Shown: in pieces, positions 53,801 through 61,899 of the stretch
Layout of the letters: every line of letters starts with the position of its first letter
Position numbering within the stretch: position 1 is the stretch's first letter
DNA from: Sandaracinaceae bacterium
Lineage (GTDB): Bacteria; Myxococcota_A; Polyangia; Polyangiales; Sandaracinaceae
Assembly (NCBI GenBank): GCA_019637095.1
Contig: JAHBWG010000055.1
Span: 1 to 64,000, forward strand
Direction: 5' to 3'
Length of the DNA stretch: 64,000 bases
Notes under the pieces: model-generated
Told to the model about the DNA's origin: nothing
The model's input: only the letters and a program-made list of their open reading frames with translations
Databases searched by the model: none
Made by a program: the position numbers and the translations under genes

Positions 53801-56114
53801 GCGGCGAGCGGCCGGGGTGGCCTACCGCCAGCTCGGCGACGTCGACGGCGCCTGGTCACGCCTCGAGCCGCGCGTCCGCGAGGACGCCGACGCGACCGCG
53901 GAAGAGGAGCTGCGCCAGCTCGCGCGCGGCGCGTCCGCCGGCGAGCGGCTCGCCGAGATGTACGTGCAGATGGCGCAGGAGGCGCCCGAGACGAGCGCGC
54001 AGGCCGCCGCGTGGACGAAGGCGGCCGGCGTCTACGAGCACTACCTCGCCGACCTCTCCCGCGCGCTCGAGGCGGTGCTGCGCGCGTTCGCGGCCGACCT
54101 GTCGCAGACGAGCGCGCTCGACGAGGCGGACCGCCTCGCGAGCGCGGCGGACGCGTGGCCGCGGCTCGGTCAGGTCTACGAGACGCTGATCCGGCGCGCG
54201 GGCTCGGTCGACGAGAAGGTCGACCTCCTCTTGCGGCACGCGGACCGGCTCTTCGAGCGCGATCCGAGCGGCGCCCTCGATCAGACGCTGCGCGCGTGCG
54301 CGCTCGTGCCGCTCGACGACGACGTGCTCGCCCTCGCGGAGGAGCGCGCGCCTGTCGCGGGGCGCTCGGAGGATCTCCTCGTCACCTACGACAAGCGCAA
54401 GGCGAGCGCCGGTGACGACGCGGGCCGCGTCGAGGCGCTCCTGCGCTCGGCGCGCCTGTGCGAGACGACCCTCGGCGACCGCGAGCGCGCCACGCACTAC
54501 CTCGCGCTCGCGATCGCGCTCACCGTGCGCTCGCCCGCGCTCGCCCCCGTCGTCGAGGCGGAGGCGAGCGCGCTCGACGGACGGCCCTCCGCGATGGGCG
54601 GGCTGCGGCGCGCGATCGTCGAGATCTACACCGCGCTCGCGGACGACATGGAGGACGATCCGATCGGAGGCGCGCAGCTCCTCTTGCGCGCTTCACGCAT
54701 CCTCCACGCGGAGCTCGGCGACGCGCCGGCGGCGTTCACCACCCTCGAGCGCGCCGCGGCCTTGGCGCCGGGCGAGGCCGAGGTGCTCGACGAGCTCGAC
54801 CGGTTCGCGCGGCAGGTGCGCCGCCTCGGCGACCTCGATCGGCGCCTCGCGCAGCTCGTGGAGGAGGCGCTCGACAAGGACACCGCGGCGGCGCTGCTCG
54901 TGCGTCGCGGGAGCCTGCTCGAGGAGCTCGGCCTGAACGGCCAGGCCGCCGAGGTGTGGACGCGGCTGTCGAGCGTCACGGGCGGCAGCCGCGCCTCGCG
55001 CGAGCGGCTGCGCGCGGCGCTGCGCAAGGCGGGCAAGCTCGAGGACCTCCTCGTCGCGCTCCAGCGCGATCTGCGCTCGAGCGACGACGCCGAAGAGCAG
55101 GTGGAGCTGCGGCGCGAGATCGCGCGCGTCTGGGACGTCGAGCTGAAGAACAAGTGGGAGGCGCTCGACGCCTGGAAGAAGGTGCGCGCCGCGGTGCCGG
55201 GAGATCCGGAGGCCGAGCAGGCGATCGCGCGGCTCGAGGAGGACCGGCGGCGCCCCGTCGACTCCGACGTCTCGATCCACTCGCCCGCGCCGCGCCCCGA
55301 TCCGCTCGGCACCGGCGAGCTCTCGGCCGAGGATCTGGTCTCGGAGGATCTCTCGGTCGACGCGGAGGTCGTCGGCGTCGCGGAGGTCACGCACCCCTCG
55401 GGCGATCGGATCGGGCCGCTCGATGCGGCGCTCGACGAGCCGGCGCCCGCCGACGCGTACGCGGACGCGACCGACGAGAGCGGCGAGACCTCGGGCGAGA
55501 CGCGCTTCGACAGCGGCATGTTCGAGGCGCTCGAGGAGGCGCAGGCGGTCGCCTTCGCCGCCGGCGAGCCCGCGCCCGCCGAGGCGCCGCCGCTGCCGCC
55601 GCGCGAGACCCAGCGCCTCGACGCGAACCAGTACCTCGCGGCGGCGACGCCGCCGCCCCCGCCGCAAGTCGCGATGCCCGCGGCGGCGACCGACGACTTC
55701 GACGACGAGGACTACACCGCCGTCGCCGAGGACGTGTTCGACCAGATCCGCACGGACTTCGCCGGCGGCGCGCAGCCGGTCGAGCGCCTCTCGACGGGCG
55801 AGCTCGAGCTCGTCGACGAGGAGTCCGAGACGTTCGACAGCGCGGACGAAGAGGTCTTCGAGTCGATCGAGGCCGAGGCGCGCGGGACGTTCGAGGATCT
55901 CGGCGCGCCGCCCGAGCTCGATGGAGATCCATTCGAGCTGATGAACCCGGTCGAGGCGCTCGACGCGCTCGAGGAGCTCGAGGACTCCGAGGATCTGCTC
56001 GAGCTCGACGAGGTCGAGGAGCTCGACGACGAGGTGGAGGAGCTCGCGGATCTCGACGAGCTCGAGGCGGTGCCGCTCCGCTCGAGCCTCCCGCCGCCGC
56101 CGCCCAAGCGTTGA
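50859..56114 (+). CDS. Giant TPR-repeat protein with acidic C-terminus
   Basis: The 1751-residue protein has no signal peptide or membrane helix. Residues ~10-1450 are almost entirely tetratricopeptide-type helical repeats (for example EAFGALRAHYQRIGDYASL, RAVQMYQRALALDPRFED, GAFDAWAQILDENPSDLDAI), roughly 35-40 by spacing. The last ~270 residues are low-complexity and strongly acidic, with Glu/Leu/Asp runs (LEELEDSEDLLELDEVEELD) and ending in Pro-rich PPPPPKR. It is probably a large scaffold; the partner is unknown. The ATG at 50859 follows GGGGAG. Confidence 0.8.
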   Translation: MDATAQELIARLRRNPNDAEAFGALRAHYQRIGDYASLANLLEGWAGRSRDPVAAARALYEAGELVLGALADRERAVQMYQRALALDPRFEDCFLRLRGLFEDAGETRRLADLLERHGGALAAVGADPRDVALLYHQLGELWEHRFSRVDKAVNHYKKAFELDPTFVAALYAAREIYRAAGNLKAAATLLEKEAKAELDKSRKVALWRELAHMRSDKLDDPEGAALALKRALGEQPGDLEVMTDLARVYLSRAGRTKDDHVAESDRHRAGDLLYQMAQQVSPERALGLLEQALDARPDHDGAMSLYERTCEDLRQPQRLPARWVAYLAHAPGRPEAAFRRKRLAGAYLDAGQIDYAITCLEWLLDEDDAEAAEQLVGLYRQVGREDDVVRALGVAAKGLPPEKRVPRLRELVAALRDRGDLPRASSFAKQILDVEPGDPEAMDVMERAARASGDWAGFRDALLSASRMRGASVEDRKVRLKHVAVISEGKMGDVDGAVSAWRGVAALDPSDVEARVALKRLFTETERWDDLVEILEREALAQTEPLPKAEVYRQLAELHRDRRGDLAAAITALRSLRELSPGDLPARDALSDVLVRAGAHLEAIPLLRQRIDAAYGPDRAALLRLLASILEDHVGDDEGAFDAWAQILDENPSDLDAIAHMEAIDEASGMHERLLSTLSYKVEVVPETERGAVLSRMGGIAESSLNDLARAAELYARALELSPDEPGILDRLCEVYERSDRFKDLVVLLRSTANRETDPRRRAELYRRIARTLSDAVGNDDGAAEAWREVLLAGEDEEALRFLQRHATRKDDVETLVDVLSRLTALVADDLERRDLLWEHALLLADRLARRSEAIAVLEEVVAIQPDHVAALQRLAALCEETRDLDRLAMALSRQLEVVEDPGLRVPVARRLADLHERDAPNPPKAIEALYAWCDADLADPEPLERLVPLLETSRRWQDLVDALDSLSGLAGDDERASELTRRAAGVAYRQLGDVDGAWSRLEPRVREDADATAEEELRQLARGASAGERLAEMYVQMAQEAPETSAQAAAWTKAAGVYEHYLADLSRALEAVLRAFAADLSQTSALDEADRLASAADAWPRLGQVYETLIRRAGSVDEKVDLLLRHADRLFERDPSGALDQTLRACALVPLDDDVLALAEERAPVAGRSEDLLVTYDKRKASAGDDAGRVEALLRSARLCETTLGDRERATHYLALAIALTVRSPALAPVVEAEASALDGRPSAMGGLRRAIVEIYTALADDMEDDPIGGAQLLLRASRILHAELGDAPAAFTTLERAAALAPGEAEVLDELDRFARQVRRLGDLDRRLAQLVEEALDKDTAAALLVRRGSLLEELGLNGQAAEVWTRLSSVTGGSRASRERLRAALRKAGKLEDLLVALQRDLRSSDDAEEQVELRREIARVWDVELKNKWEALDAWKKVRAAVPGDPEAEQAIARLEEDRRRPVDSDVSIHSPAPRPDPLGTGELSAEDLVSEDLSVDAEVVGVAEVTHPSGDRIGPLDAALDEPAPADAYADATDESGETSGETRFDSGMFEALEEAQAVAFAAGEPAPAEAPPLPPRETQRLDANQYLAAATPPPPPQVAMPAAATDDFDDEDYTAVAEDVFDQIRTDFAGGAQPVERLSTGELELVDEESETFDSADEEVFESIEAEARGTFEDLGAPPELDGDPFELMNPVEALDALEELEDSEDLLELDEVEELDDEVEELADLDELEAVPLRSSLPPPPPKR

Positions 56115-56115
56115 G

Positions 56116-56130
56116 CCGCCCGCCGGGCGG
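56116..56130. terminator. Short hairpin between convergent genes
   Basis: CCGCCC (56116-56121), loop GCC, GGGCGG (56125-56130), immediately after the TPR gene stop and before the end of the convergent regulator gene. Confidence 0.4.
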
Positions 56131-56136
56131 GGTCTG

Positions 56137-57180
56137 TCAACGCCACTTGCCCGCGAGATACTTGCGCGCGATGTCGGCCCACGACCCGGTCGGGTCGAGG
56201 TCGAGGTAGGTCTGCCAGTGCGGGCGCGCCTCGTTCGTGCGCCCGAGCTCCTCGAGCGACATGGCGAGGTTGAAGTGCGCGTCGGCGAAGCCCGGATCGA
56301 AGCTCACGGCGCGCTCGAAGTGACGCGACGCGGCGGCGGCGTCGCCGCGCTCGAACGCGAGGTAGCCGAGGTTGTAGAGCGCCTCGGGCTGCTCCGGATC
56401 GAGCGCGAGCGCGCGCTCGTAGAGGCGCGTCGCGTGCTCCACGTCGCCCTGCCGGAACCGCAGGTTGCCCCAGTTCGTGAGCGCGTTCGCGAGGCTGGGA
56501 TCGAGCGCGATCGCGCGCTCGTACGCGCGCTCCGCGACCTGATAGGTCCCCTCGTCCTCGTCGAGCCGGCAGCCCTCGAGGTAGTGCTCGTACGCCTCCT
56601 GCCGCTTCTTCGGATCGACCGCCGCGGCGGGCTCGAGCACGCGCACGACGTCGTCCCGGAGCTCGCGCACCTCGAAGTCGAGGCGCAGCTGACCGGTCGT
56701 GGCCTCGTACACGCGGTTTGCGTCGTGCACCACGACCTTGCGCCCGTCGCTCCGGACGCGCAGCTCGTTGAGCGGGCGGGTCACGTGGGGGAGCGACGCC
56801 CGCAGCGCGTAGACCGAGTCCCGCACCACGGAGAGCGACGCGCCCTGGTCGAGCAACTCCTTGGCGGCGCGGATCCCGATCAGGTCCGAGAAGGTATAGA
56901 ACCGCCGCCACCCGACCCGACCGGAGGGCGAGATGAACAGGATTCGATCCCAGTAGCGGAGCCGTCCCAGCGGGAGATCGAACAGGCGGGCGACCTCCTT
57001 CGCCTGGAAGAGCCCCGCGTACGGATCGGCGGCGCGCTCGCGGCTGAACGCAGCCGGCGGCGCCGGCTCGGGCGAGGCGAGCGGCTCCGCGTCCTCGTCC
57101 TCGAGGGGCTCGGGCGGATCCACGCGCCGCCCGCCGCCCGGGCCGAAGCGCACGTGGATGACGTTGTCCTCGTTCTTCAC
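56137..57180 (-). CDS. MerR-like DNA-binding protein with TPR tail
   Basis: The 347-residue protein has an N-terminal linker, then a MerR-type helix-turn-helix (~60-135; FQAKEVARLFDLPLGRLRYWD, FYTFSDLIGIRAAKELLDQG). A TPR domain follows (~215-345; VAERAYERAIALDPSLANAL and four further units). The first helix-turn-helix looks intact, so it probably binds DNA while the TPRs sense a partner. The GTG at 57180 overlaps the preceding gene's stop (GTGA). The neighbouring giant TPR gene converges on it and might be a functional partner, but this is not shown. Confidence 0.85.
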   Translation of the reverse strand: MKNEDNVIHVRFGPGGGRRVDPPEPLEDEDAEPLASPEPAPPAAFSRERAADPYAGLFQAKEVARLFDLPLGRLRYWDRILFISPSGRVGWRRFYTFSDLIGIRAAKELLDQGASLSVVRDSVYALRASLPHVTRPLNELRVRSDGRKVVVHDANRVYEATTGQLRLDFEVRELRDDVVRVLEPAAAVDPKKRQEAYEHYLEGCRLDEDEGTYQVAERAYERAIALDPSLANALTNWGNLRFRQGDVEHATRLYERALALDPEQPEALYNLGYLAFERGDAAAASRHFERAVSFDPGFADAHFNLAMSLEELGRTNEARPHWQTYLDLDPTGSWADIARKYLAGKWR

Positions 57181-57611
57181 GACTCCCTGACCGAAGGTAG
57201 ATCGATCGGCGCCTCGAGGTCGATGTCGAGCAAGAGCATCTCCCCCTCGCGCCGGAAGCGGCTCGAGATCTGCGCGGTGCCGACGTCGCGGTCGGGGAAG
57301 CGGTGGTACAGCTCGGCGCACGCGATGCGGTGCGCTCTCAGGCGCACGCGCACCGATCCCTCGATCGCGCGCGCGAGCGGCTCGAGCTCGTCGGGGAGCG
57401 TCAGATCGCGGCAGTCGGCGGCGAGCCGCCCGAGGTCGAAGGTGATCATCACCGAGCCGAACCACCGGCTCGCGTCGTCGAGCCCGCCCTCGGTCATCAC
57501 CTCGGCGGCGCGGAACAGCTCGGCGACCGCCGGCGCGCTCAGCGCGCTCTTGCCACGCGCCCACGCGCGGATGCGGCGAGCCCTCGCGGGCGGCTTCATG
57601 GGCGGCGGCAT
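57177..57611 (-). CDS. Hypothetical protein coupled to the MerR-like regulator
   Basis: The 144-residue soluble alpha/beta protein starts MPPPMKPPARARR and ends IDLPSVRES. It has no signal or membrane segment and matches no family I know (segments RWFGSVMITFDLGRL and RLRAHRIACAELYHRFPDRD). Start 57611 lies nine bases after a good promoter (TTGGAT-18-TACGAT), so the message is nearly leaderless; an ATG four codons later is also possible. Stop overlaps the regulator's start. Confidence 0.6.
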   Translation of the reverse strand: MPPPMKPPARARRIRAWARGKSALSAPAVAELFRAAEVMTEGGLDDASRWFGSVMITFDLGRLAADCRDLTLPDELEPLARAIEGSVRVRLRAHRIACAELYHRFPDRDVGTAQISSRFRREGEMLLLDIDLEAPIDLPSVRES

Positions 57612-57620
57612 CGAGGGAAG

Positions 57621-57650
57621 ATCGTACCTTTCCCTACATGGCCGATCCAA
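57621..57650 (-). promoter_or_regulatory. Promoter of the hypothetical/regulator operon
   Basis: On the minus strand TTGGAT (57650-57645), an 18-base spacer and TACGAT (57626-57621) lie nine bases before the ATG at 57611. Confidence 0.55.
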
Positions 57651-57661
57651 CTTCGGCGCCG

Positions 57662-57667
57662 TAGGGT
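57662..57667 (+). promoter_or_regulatory. -10-like hexamer before the phosphoesterase gene
   Basis: TAGGGT, seven bases before the ATG at 57675; no good -35 box. Divergent from the regulator operon. Confidence 0.3.
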
Positions 57668-57674
57668 GCGCTCG

Positions 57675-58334
57675 ATGCGCGAGCGCCTGCGTCCCGCCAA
57701 CGCTCCGATGGCCTTCATGGCCGACGTGCACGGCCACCTCGAAGCGCTCGACGCGGTGCTCGCGGAGGTGCGACGCCGCGCCATCGACGAGATCTACGTC
57801 GCGGGCGACCTGCTGCTCGGCGGCCCGGACCCCGTCGGCGTCTACAAGCGCCTGCAGCAAGTCGGCGCGCGCTGCGTGCGCGGGCTGAGCGACAGCGCGC
57901 TCGTCGAGATCGCGCCCGAGCGCCTCGCGCCCGCGAACGCCCGCGAGCGCGCGCGCGCGCAGCAGTTCCTCGACACGCGCGAGGCGATCGGCGAGCTGGT
58001 GCTGAAGTACCTCGAGCGGCTGCCGCTCTCGCTGCGCATCCCCCTCGTCGACGGCTCGGAGATCCTCGTGGTGCACGGCACGCCCATCGATCCCTCGTCG
58101 GAGATCTCCCACGACCTCGACGACGACGAGATCGCGGAGCGGCTCGCGGGCGACCCCGCGGACATCGTCGTCTGCGGCGCGAGCCACGTGCCGTTCCAGC
58201 GGCAGATCGAGGACGTGCGGGTGATCAACGTCGGCTCGGTCGGCGAGTCGCCGGACGGAGACACGGCGCACTACACGATCCTGACGCCGCGCATGGACGG
58301 GGTGCTCGTCGAGCAGTGCTTCGTCGAGCTGTAG
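57675..58334 (+). CDS. Calcineurin-like metallophosphoesterase (YfcE/MJ0936-like)
   Basis: The 219-residue protein has the metallophosphoesterase order DVHGH (DxH), VAGDLLLGGPD (GDxxGxGP), then GLSDSA in place of GNxD, VVHGTP and GASHVPF in place of GHTH. The first metal site looks intact, but two usual second-site residues (Asn, first His of GHTH) are replaced. It may still hydrolyse phosphodiesters or bind a nucleotide. The leaderless-type start is at 57675. Confidence 0.75.
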   Translation: MRERLRPANAPMAFMADVHGHLEALDAVLAEVRRRAIDEIYVAGDLLLGGPDPVGVYKRLQQVGARCVRGLSDSALVEIAPERLAPANARERARAQQFLDTREAIGELVLKYLERLPLSLRIPLVDGSEILVVHGTPIDPSSEISHDLDDDEIAERLAGDPADIVVCGASHVPFQRQIEDVRVINVGSVGESPDGDTAHYTILTPRMDGVLVEQCFVEL

Positions 58335-58339
58335 CGCCC

Positions 58340-58855
58340 CTACCCTTCGCCGCGCGAGGCGCGGATGCTCGAGGACTCGACGTCGTCGGGCCACGGCTCG
58401 GGGACGGTGGCGCGGACGAGCACGTGCCCGCGCGGCGCGTCGAGCGCGAGCGCGCGGACGTCGACGAGCCCCGCGAGGAGGAGCGCGCCACAGAGCGCCT
58501 CGAGCGGGACGGGGCGCGCTCGACCGAAGAGCGCACGCACCGCGGCAGACGCGCCGCGCCAGCCGGGCGCGGCCTCGGGCGCGACGAACGCGACGGCGCC
58601 GCCGGGGCGGACCGCCACCGCGACCTCGCGCGCGAGCTCGACCGGCGCGAGCTCACGGCCCCACCCGGTGATCCACGCGGCGTCGTACTGCGCGAGCGGC
58701 GTCGCCGCGAGCGCCGCGCGCAGGGCCGCGATGGAGCTCGGCGCCTCGAGCGCGTGCGCGTCGGCCGGCAGGACCGACGGCGCGCGCAGCGACCCGACCA
58801 CGAGCGCGGGGCCGCCCGCCGCCATCGCCATCGGCATGGAGCGCGGCACGGTCAC
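58340..58855 (-). CDS. Methyltransferase-like remnant, function unknown
   Basis: The 171-residue protein resembles the C-terminal part of a class-I SAM methyltransferase (ALAATPLAQYDAAWI, VRPGGAVAFVAPEAAPG), but the N-terminal SAM-binding glycine motif is missing, so it is probably inactive or a distant relative. The GTG at 58855 overlaps the stop of the CorC-type gene (GTGA). Confidence in any function is low. Confidence 0.5.
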   Translation of the reverse strand: MTVPRSMPMAMAAGGPALVVGSLRAPSVLPADAHALEAPSSIAALRAALAATPLAQYDAAWITGWGRELAPVELAREVAVAVRPGGAVAFVAPEAAPGWRGASAAVRALFGRARPVPLEALCGALLLAGLVDVRALALDAPRGHVLVRATVPEPWPDDVESSSIRASRGEG

Positions 58856-60153
58856 TCCGCCGCGGCGTGCTCGGGCCCGTCGGCGTCCGGTCGCGCGAGG
58901 ATCTCCACCTCGGTGACGTGCCGCTCGTCGGCGGCGCGGACGATGAATTCGAAGCCGCGGAACGTGATCGACTCGCCCACCGCGGGGACGCGCCCCGCGC
59001 GCTCGACGACCATGCCGCCGACCGAGTCGTAGTCGCCGTCCTCGGTCTCGAAGTCCGCGTCGAGCACGTGCGCGACGTCGTAGACCGAGACGCGCGCGTC
59101 GACGAGGAGGTGACCCTCGCCGAGCTCGCGGATCGGCGTCTCCACGGCGTCGTGCTCGTCCTGGATCTCGCCGACGATCTCCTCGAGGATGTCCTCGAGC
59201 GTGACGAGCCCGCTCGTGCCGCCGAACTCGTCGACGACGACCGCGAGGTGGAAGCGGTTCGCCTGCATCTCGCGCAGGAGCTGCCCGATCTTCTGCGTCT
59301 CGGCGACGAAGAACACCGGGCGCCGGATCACCTCGGGCAGCGTCACGGTGCGCCCGTCGCGCTCGCGCAGGATGCGGAAGAGGTCCTTCGCGTAGAGGAT
59401 GCCCTCGATGCGATCGACGGTGTCGCGGAAGACGGGGTAGCGGCTGTGGCCGTGGCGCTCGATGTGCTCGATCACCTCGTCGAGAGGGGTGTCGATCTCG
59501 AAGGCCTTCATCAGGGTGCGCGGGACCATCACCTCGCGCGCGACGGTGTCCTTGAACTCGAAGACGCTGAGCAACAGCTCCGCGAACTCTTCCGTGATCG
59601 AGCCGGACTCCTCCCGCTTCTCGATCATGTGCTCGACCTCGCGCAGCGAGTGCTCGTCGTCCGCGGGCGCGTGCGCCTCCTCGAGCCAGCGGCCGACGGA
59701 GCTCGCGAGCAGGTGGACGGGGAACGCGAAGGGGGCGACCAGGAGATCGACCGGGCGGAGGAGGCGCGCCAGCGGCAGCGCCCAGCTCACCGCGCGGGCT
59801 CGGGCGGCCGCGCCGAAGCCCGCGGAGATCGCGGCCTGCACGAACGCGACGGCGCCGACCACGACCGCCGTCACCCACGGCGCGCGCTCCCACGTGAGGT
59901 GCATCGCGAGCGCCACGGCCGTCACGAGGCCGACCACGCGCCCGACCGCGAGGCGGGTGCGCCGGACCTGCGCCTCGTCGAGCAGGCGCTGCGCCGTGCG
60001 GGCGTCACGCCCTCCCGCCTCGATCGCCGCGAGCAAGCGGACCTCGCCGAGGGCGGCGATCGCTCCGCCGAGCGCGTCATACGCCGAGCTCACCAGGATG
60101 GTCGACACGAGCGCGACCCAAGCGGTCGCGGGGCCTTCGAGTGGCTCTGGCAA
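58852..60153 (-). CDS. CNNM/CorC-family membrane protein with CBS pair
   Basis: The 433-residue protein has an N-terminal DUF21-like membrane part (helices within ~10-165), the linker SITEEFAELLLSVFEFKDTVAREVMVPR typical of the family, two CBS domains (~215-330; VFRDTVDRIEGILYAKDLF, FVAETQKIGQLLREM, VVDEFGGTSGLVTLEDILEE) and the C-terminal CorC_HlyC domain (~345-425). It is probably a Mg/Co efflux or transport regulator that binds an adenosyl ligand through CBS. The TTG at 60153, with GGAAGAGAG upstream, gives the first membrane helix directly; a longer form from 60303 would overlap the next gene and is less likely. Confidence 0.8.
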   Translation of the reverse strand: MPEPLEGPATAWVALVSTILVSSAYDALGGAIAALGEVRLLAAIEAGGRDARTAQRLLDEAQVRRTRLAVGRVVGLVTAVALAMHLTWERAPWVTAVVVGAVAFVQAAISAGFGAAARARAVSWALPLARLLRPVDLLVAPFAFPVHLLASSVGRWLEEAHAPADDEHSLREVEHMIEKREESGSITEEFAELLLSVFEFKDTVAREVMVPRTLMKAFEIDTPLDEVIEHIERHGHSRYPVFRDTVDRIEGILYAKDLFRILRERDGRTVTLPEVIRRPVFFVAETQKIGQLLREMQANRFHLAVVVDEFGGTSGLVTLEDILEEIVGEIQDEHDAVETPIRELGEGHLLVDARVSVYDVAHVLDADFETEDGDYDSVGGMVVERAGRVPAVGESITFRGFEFIVRAADERHVTEVEILARPDADGPEHAAAE

Positions 60154-60253
60154 GATGGGCTCTCTTCCACCCGAGCCCCCGACGGCGGGCGGATGGAACG
60201 AGCCTAATTCGGCGCCCTCCCGCGGGCAAGCCCCGGCGCGGGCGCCGCGCACG

Positions 60254-61036
60254 TCAGCGCGCCATCGGGGCGGCGCCGAGGCGGACGAGCTGGCCGGCGT
60301 CACACGGCGCGAGGCCGAGGCCGTCGAGGGCGCGCGTGAGCGCGCCGAACGTGAGCGCCGCGAGCCGCCGCCGCGTCCGCGTGTAGCTGCACCACGCCGC
60401 GGTGCGATCCGCGGCGACGGACGCGAAACGCGGGCTCGCGCCGCAGCCGCGCAGGCACGTCATCGACTGAAACGGGCCCGCGGCGACCGCCGCGACCTCC
60501 TCGGGGCTCGGCGTGTCGTGCCCTCGCATCGGCAAGAACACCACCCGCTCGCGCTCGATCCCGGCCGCCGCGAGCGCGCGCGCCGCCGCCCGCGCCGCGT
60601 CGAGGCGCGAGCGCGCGACGAGGAGGTTCACCCCGCTCGGGATCCCCCGCGCGTCGAGGGCGCGGACGGCGTCGATCGCGCGGCGCACCTCGCCGCGGGC
60701 GCGCGCGTCGTGGATCGACACGTGGACCTTGTCGGGCCGCGCGTGCGCGAGCCGGTCGAGCGTCGGCCCGTCGAGGCCCAGGCCGTTGGTCGTCAGCGAG
60801 CGCGCGAGCACCCCCTCGAGCGCCTCGAGCACCTCGAACAGCCCATCCCACTCGAGCGGCTCGCCGCCGCCGATGGAGATCGCCTCGACGCCGTGCGCGG
60901 CCAGATCGCGCCCGAACGCGACGAGCTCGTCCGCGGTCCACTCCCCGTCGCCGTCGGCGTGCGAGCCGTTGTAGCAGAACGCGCAAGCCTTCTTGCAACG
61001 CCGCGACGGCTCCACCGAGACGCGCGCGACGCTCAT
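60254..61036 (-). CDS. Radical SAM protein
   Basis: The 260-residue protein has the radical-SAM cluster motif CxxxCxxC (RCKKACAFCYNG) at about residues 14-21 and the SAM-contact strings AISIGGGEPLEW and LTTNGLGLDG. It also has C-terminal cysteines (MTCLRGC, AWCSYT, APCDAG) that could bind an auxiliary cluster (SPASM/twitch-like). The substrate is unknown. ATG 61036 overlaps the preceding stop (ATGA). Operon partners are a membrane-anchored protein and an S9 peptidase. Confidence 0.85.
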   Translation of the reverse strand: MSVARVSVEPSRRCKKACAFCYNGSHADGDGEWTADELVAFGRDLAAHGVEAISIGGGEPLEWDGLFEVLEALEGVLARSLTTNGLGLDGPTLDRLAHARPDKVHVSIHDARARGEVRRAIDAVRALDARGIPSGVNLLVARSRLDAARAAARALAAAGIERERVVFLPMRGHDTPSPEEVAAVAAGPFQSMTCLRGCGASPRFASVAADRTAAWCSYTRTRRRLAALTFGALTRALDGLGLAPCDAGQLVRLGAAPMAR

Positions 61037-61896
61037 CGCGACCGGAGCCAGACCCACAGCACGGCGACGAGCGCGACGAGCGCGACGATCGCGGCGATGA
61101 CGGCCACGCGGCGCCGCGCGGACGGTCCGGCGTCCTTGGCCACCGGCGCCGCCTCGGTCGGCTCGCCGCCCTCGGGCGCGCCGCGCAGCGGGAGCTCGCC
61201 CCAGACGTGGCACGCCTTCTCGTCCAGGTGATCGGCGAGCTGGAGCGCGGGCGTGTCGGCGAAGCGCACATCGAGCACGAGCGCGCCCAGGCGCTCCGCG
61301 AGCTCCGGCGGCAGGCTGCCGGCGTCGAGCGGATCGATCGGCGCGACCCGCCGCACGTAGGCGCCGGGCACCTCGTAGTCCTCGTTGGCGAAGCGGAAGA
61401 GCGCGCCGCCTCCGTCCTCGCACCAGTAGTGGACCTCGTCGTCGACGATCACGCGCGCGACGCCCGCGTCGGCGGCGAGCGCCGCGACCCGCGCCGGGTC
61501 GATCGCCCCGACCGAGCCGGCGACGCGCGGCGCGGCGTCGCGCACGACGAGGAAGCCGTCGCCGAGCCGCTCGTGCACGGAGTAGCCGCGACCGGCCGCG
61601 TCGCGGTAGCTCGTCGGGCGCTCGTCGGCGTCGGGCCGCAAGACGAGGGCGACGCGCTGCGGGTAGCTCGGCAGCGGCAGGTCGGGCTCCTCGTCCGGGA
61701 ACGTGCCCTCGGCGAGCGCGCGGGCGACGAGCACGAGCGAGAGCGGCCAGTCGTCGAAGTCCCCGCCCTCCGGCGAGGCGGCCGCGCCGGCCGGCAACGC
61801 CCCCGCCTCGCCGGTCGCGAACGAGGCCACGAGCCCGTCCGCGTCGAGCGCGAACCAGGTCGTGTCCATCGAGTGCGCGGCGGGCACCGAGCGCAT
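61033..61896 (-). CDS. Membrane-anchored hypothetical protein
   Basis: The 287-residue protein has no signal peptide; residues ~1-235 form a soluble domain (MDTTWFALDADGLVASFATG, YSVHERLGDGFLVV, ALFRFANEDYEVPGAY), and a single C-terminal hydrophobic helix (~265-283) followed by LRSR would anchor it in the membrane. The N-terminal DTTWFA-DADG pattern occurs in myxobacterial proteins of unknown role, to my recollection. It begins three bases after the S9 peptidase stop and overlaps the radical SAM gene. Confidence 0.65.
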   Translation of the reverse strand: MRSVPAAHSMDTTWFALDADGLVASFATGEAGALPAGAAASPEGGDFDDWPLSLVLVARALAEGTFPDEEPDLPLPSYPQRVALVLRPDADERPTSYRDAAGRGYSVHERLGDGFLVVRDAAPRVAGSVGAIDPARVAALAADAGVARVIVDDEVHYWCEDGGGALFRFANEDYEVPGAYVRRVAPIDPLDAGSLPPELAERLGALVLDVRFADTPALQLADHLDEKACHVWGELPLRGAPEGGEPTEAAPVAKDAGPSARRRVAVIAAIVALVALVAVLWVWLRSR

Positions 61897-61899
61897 GGC

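Noticed and set aside
58340-58855. Complete SAM methyltransferase
   Set aside because: The glycine-rich SAM-binding motif is missing, so only a methyltransferase-like C-terminal part can be supported.
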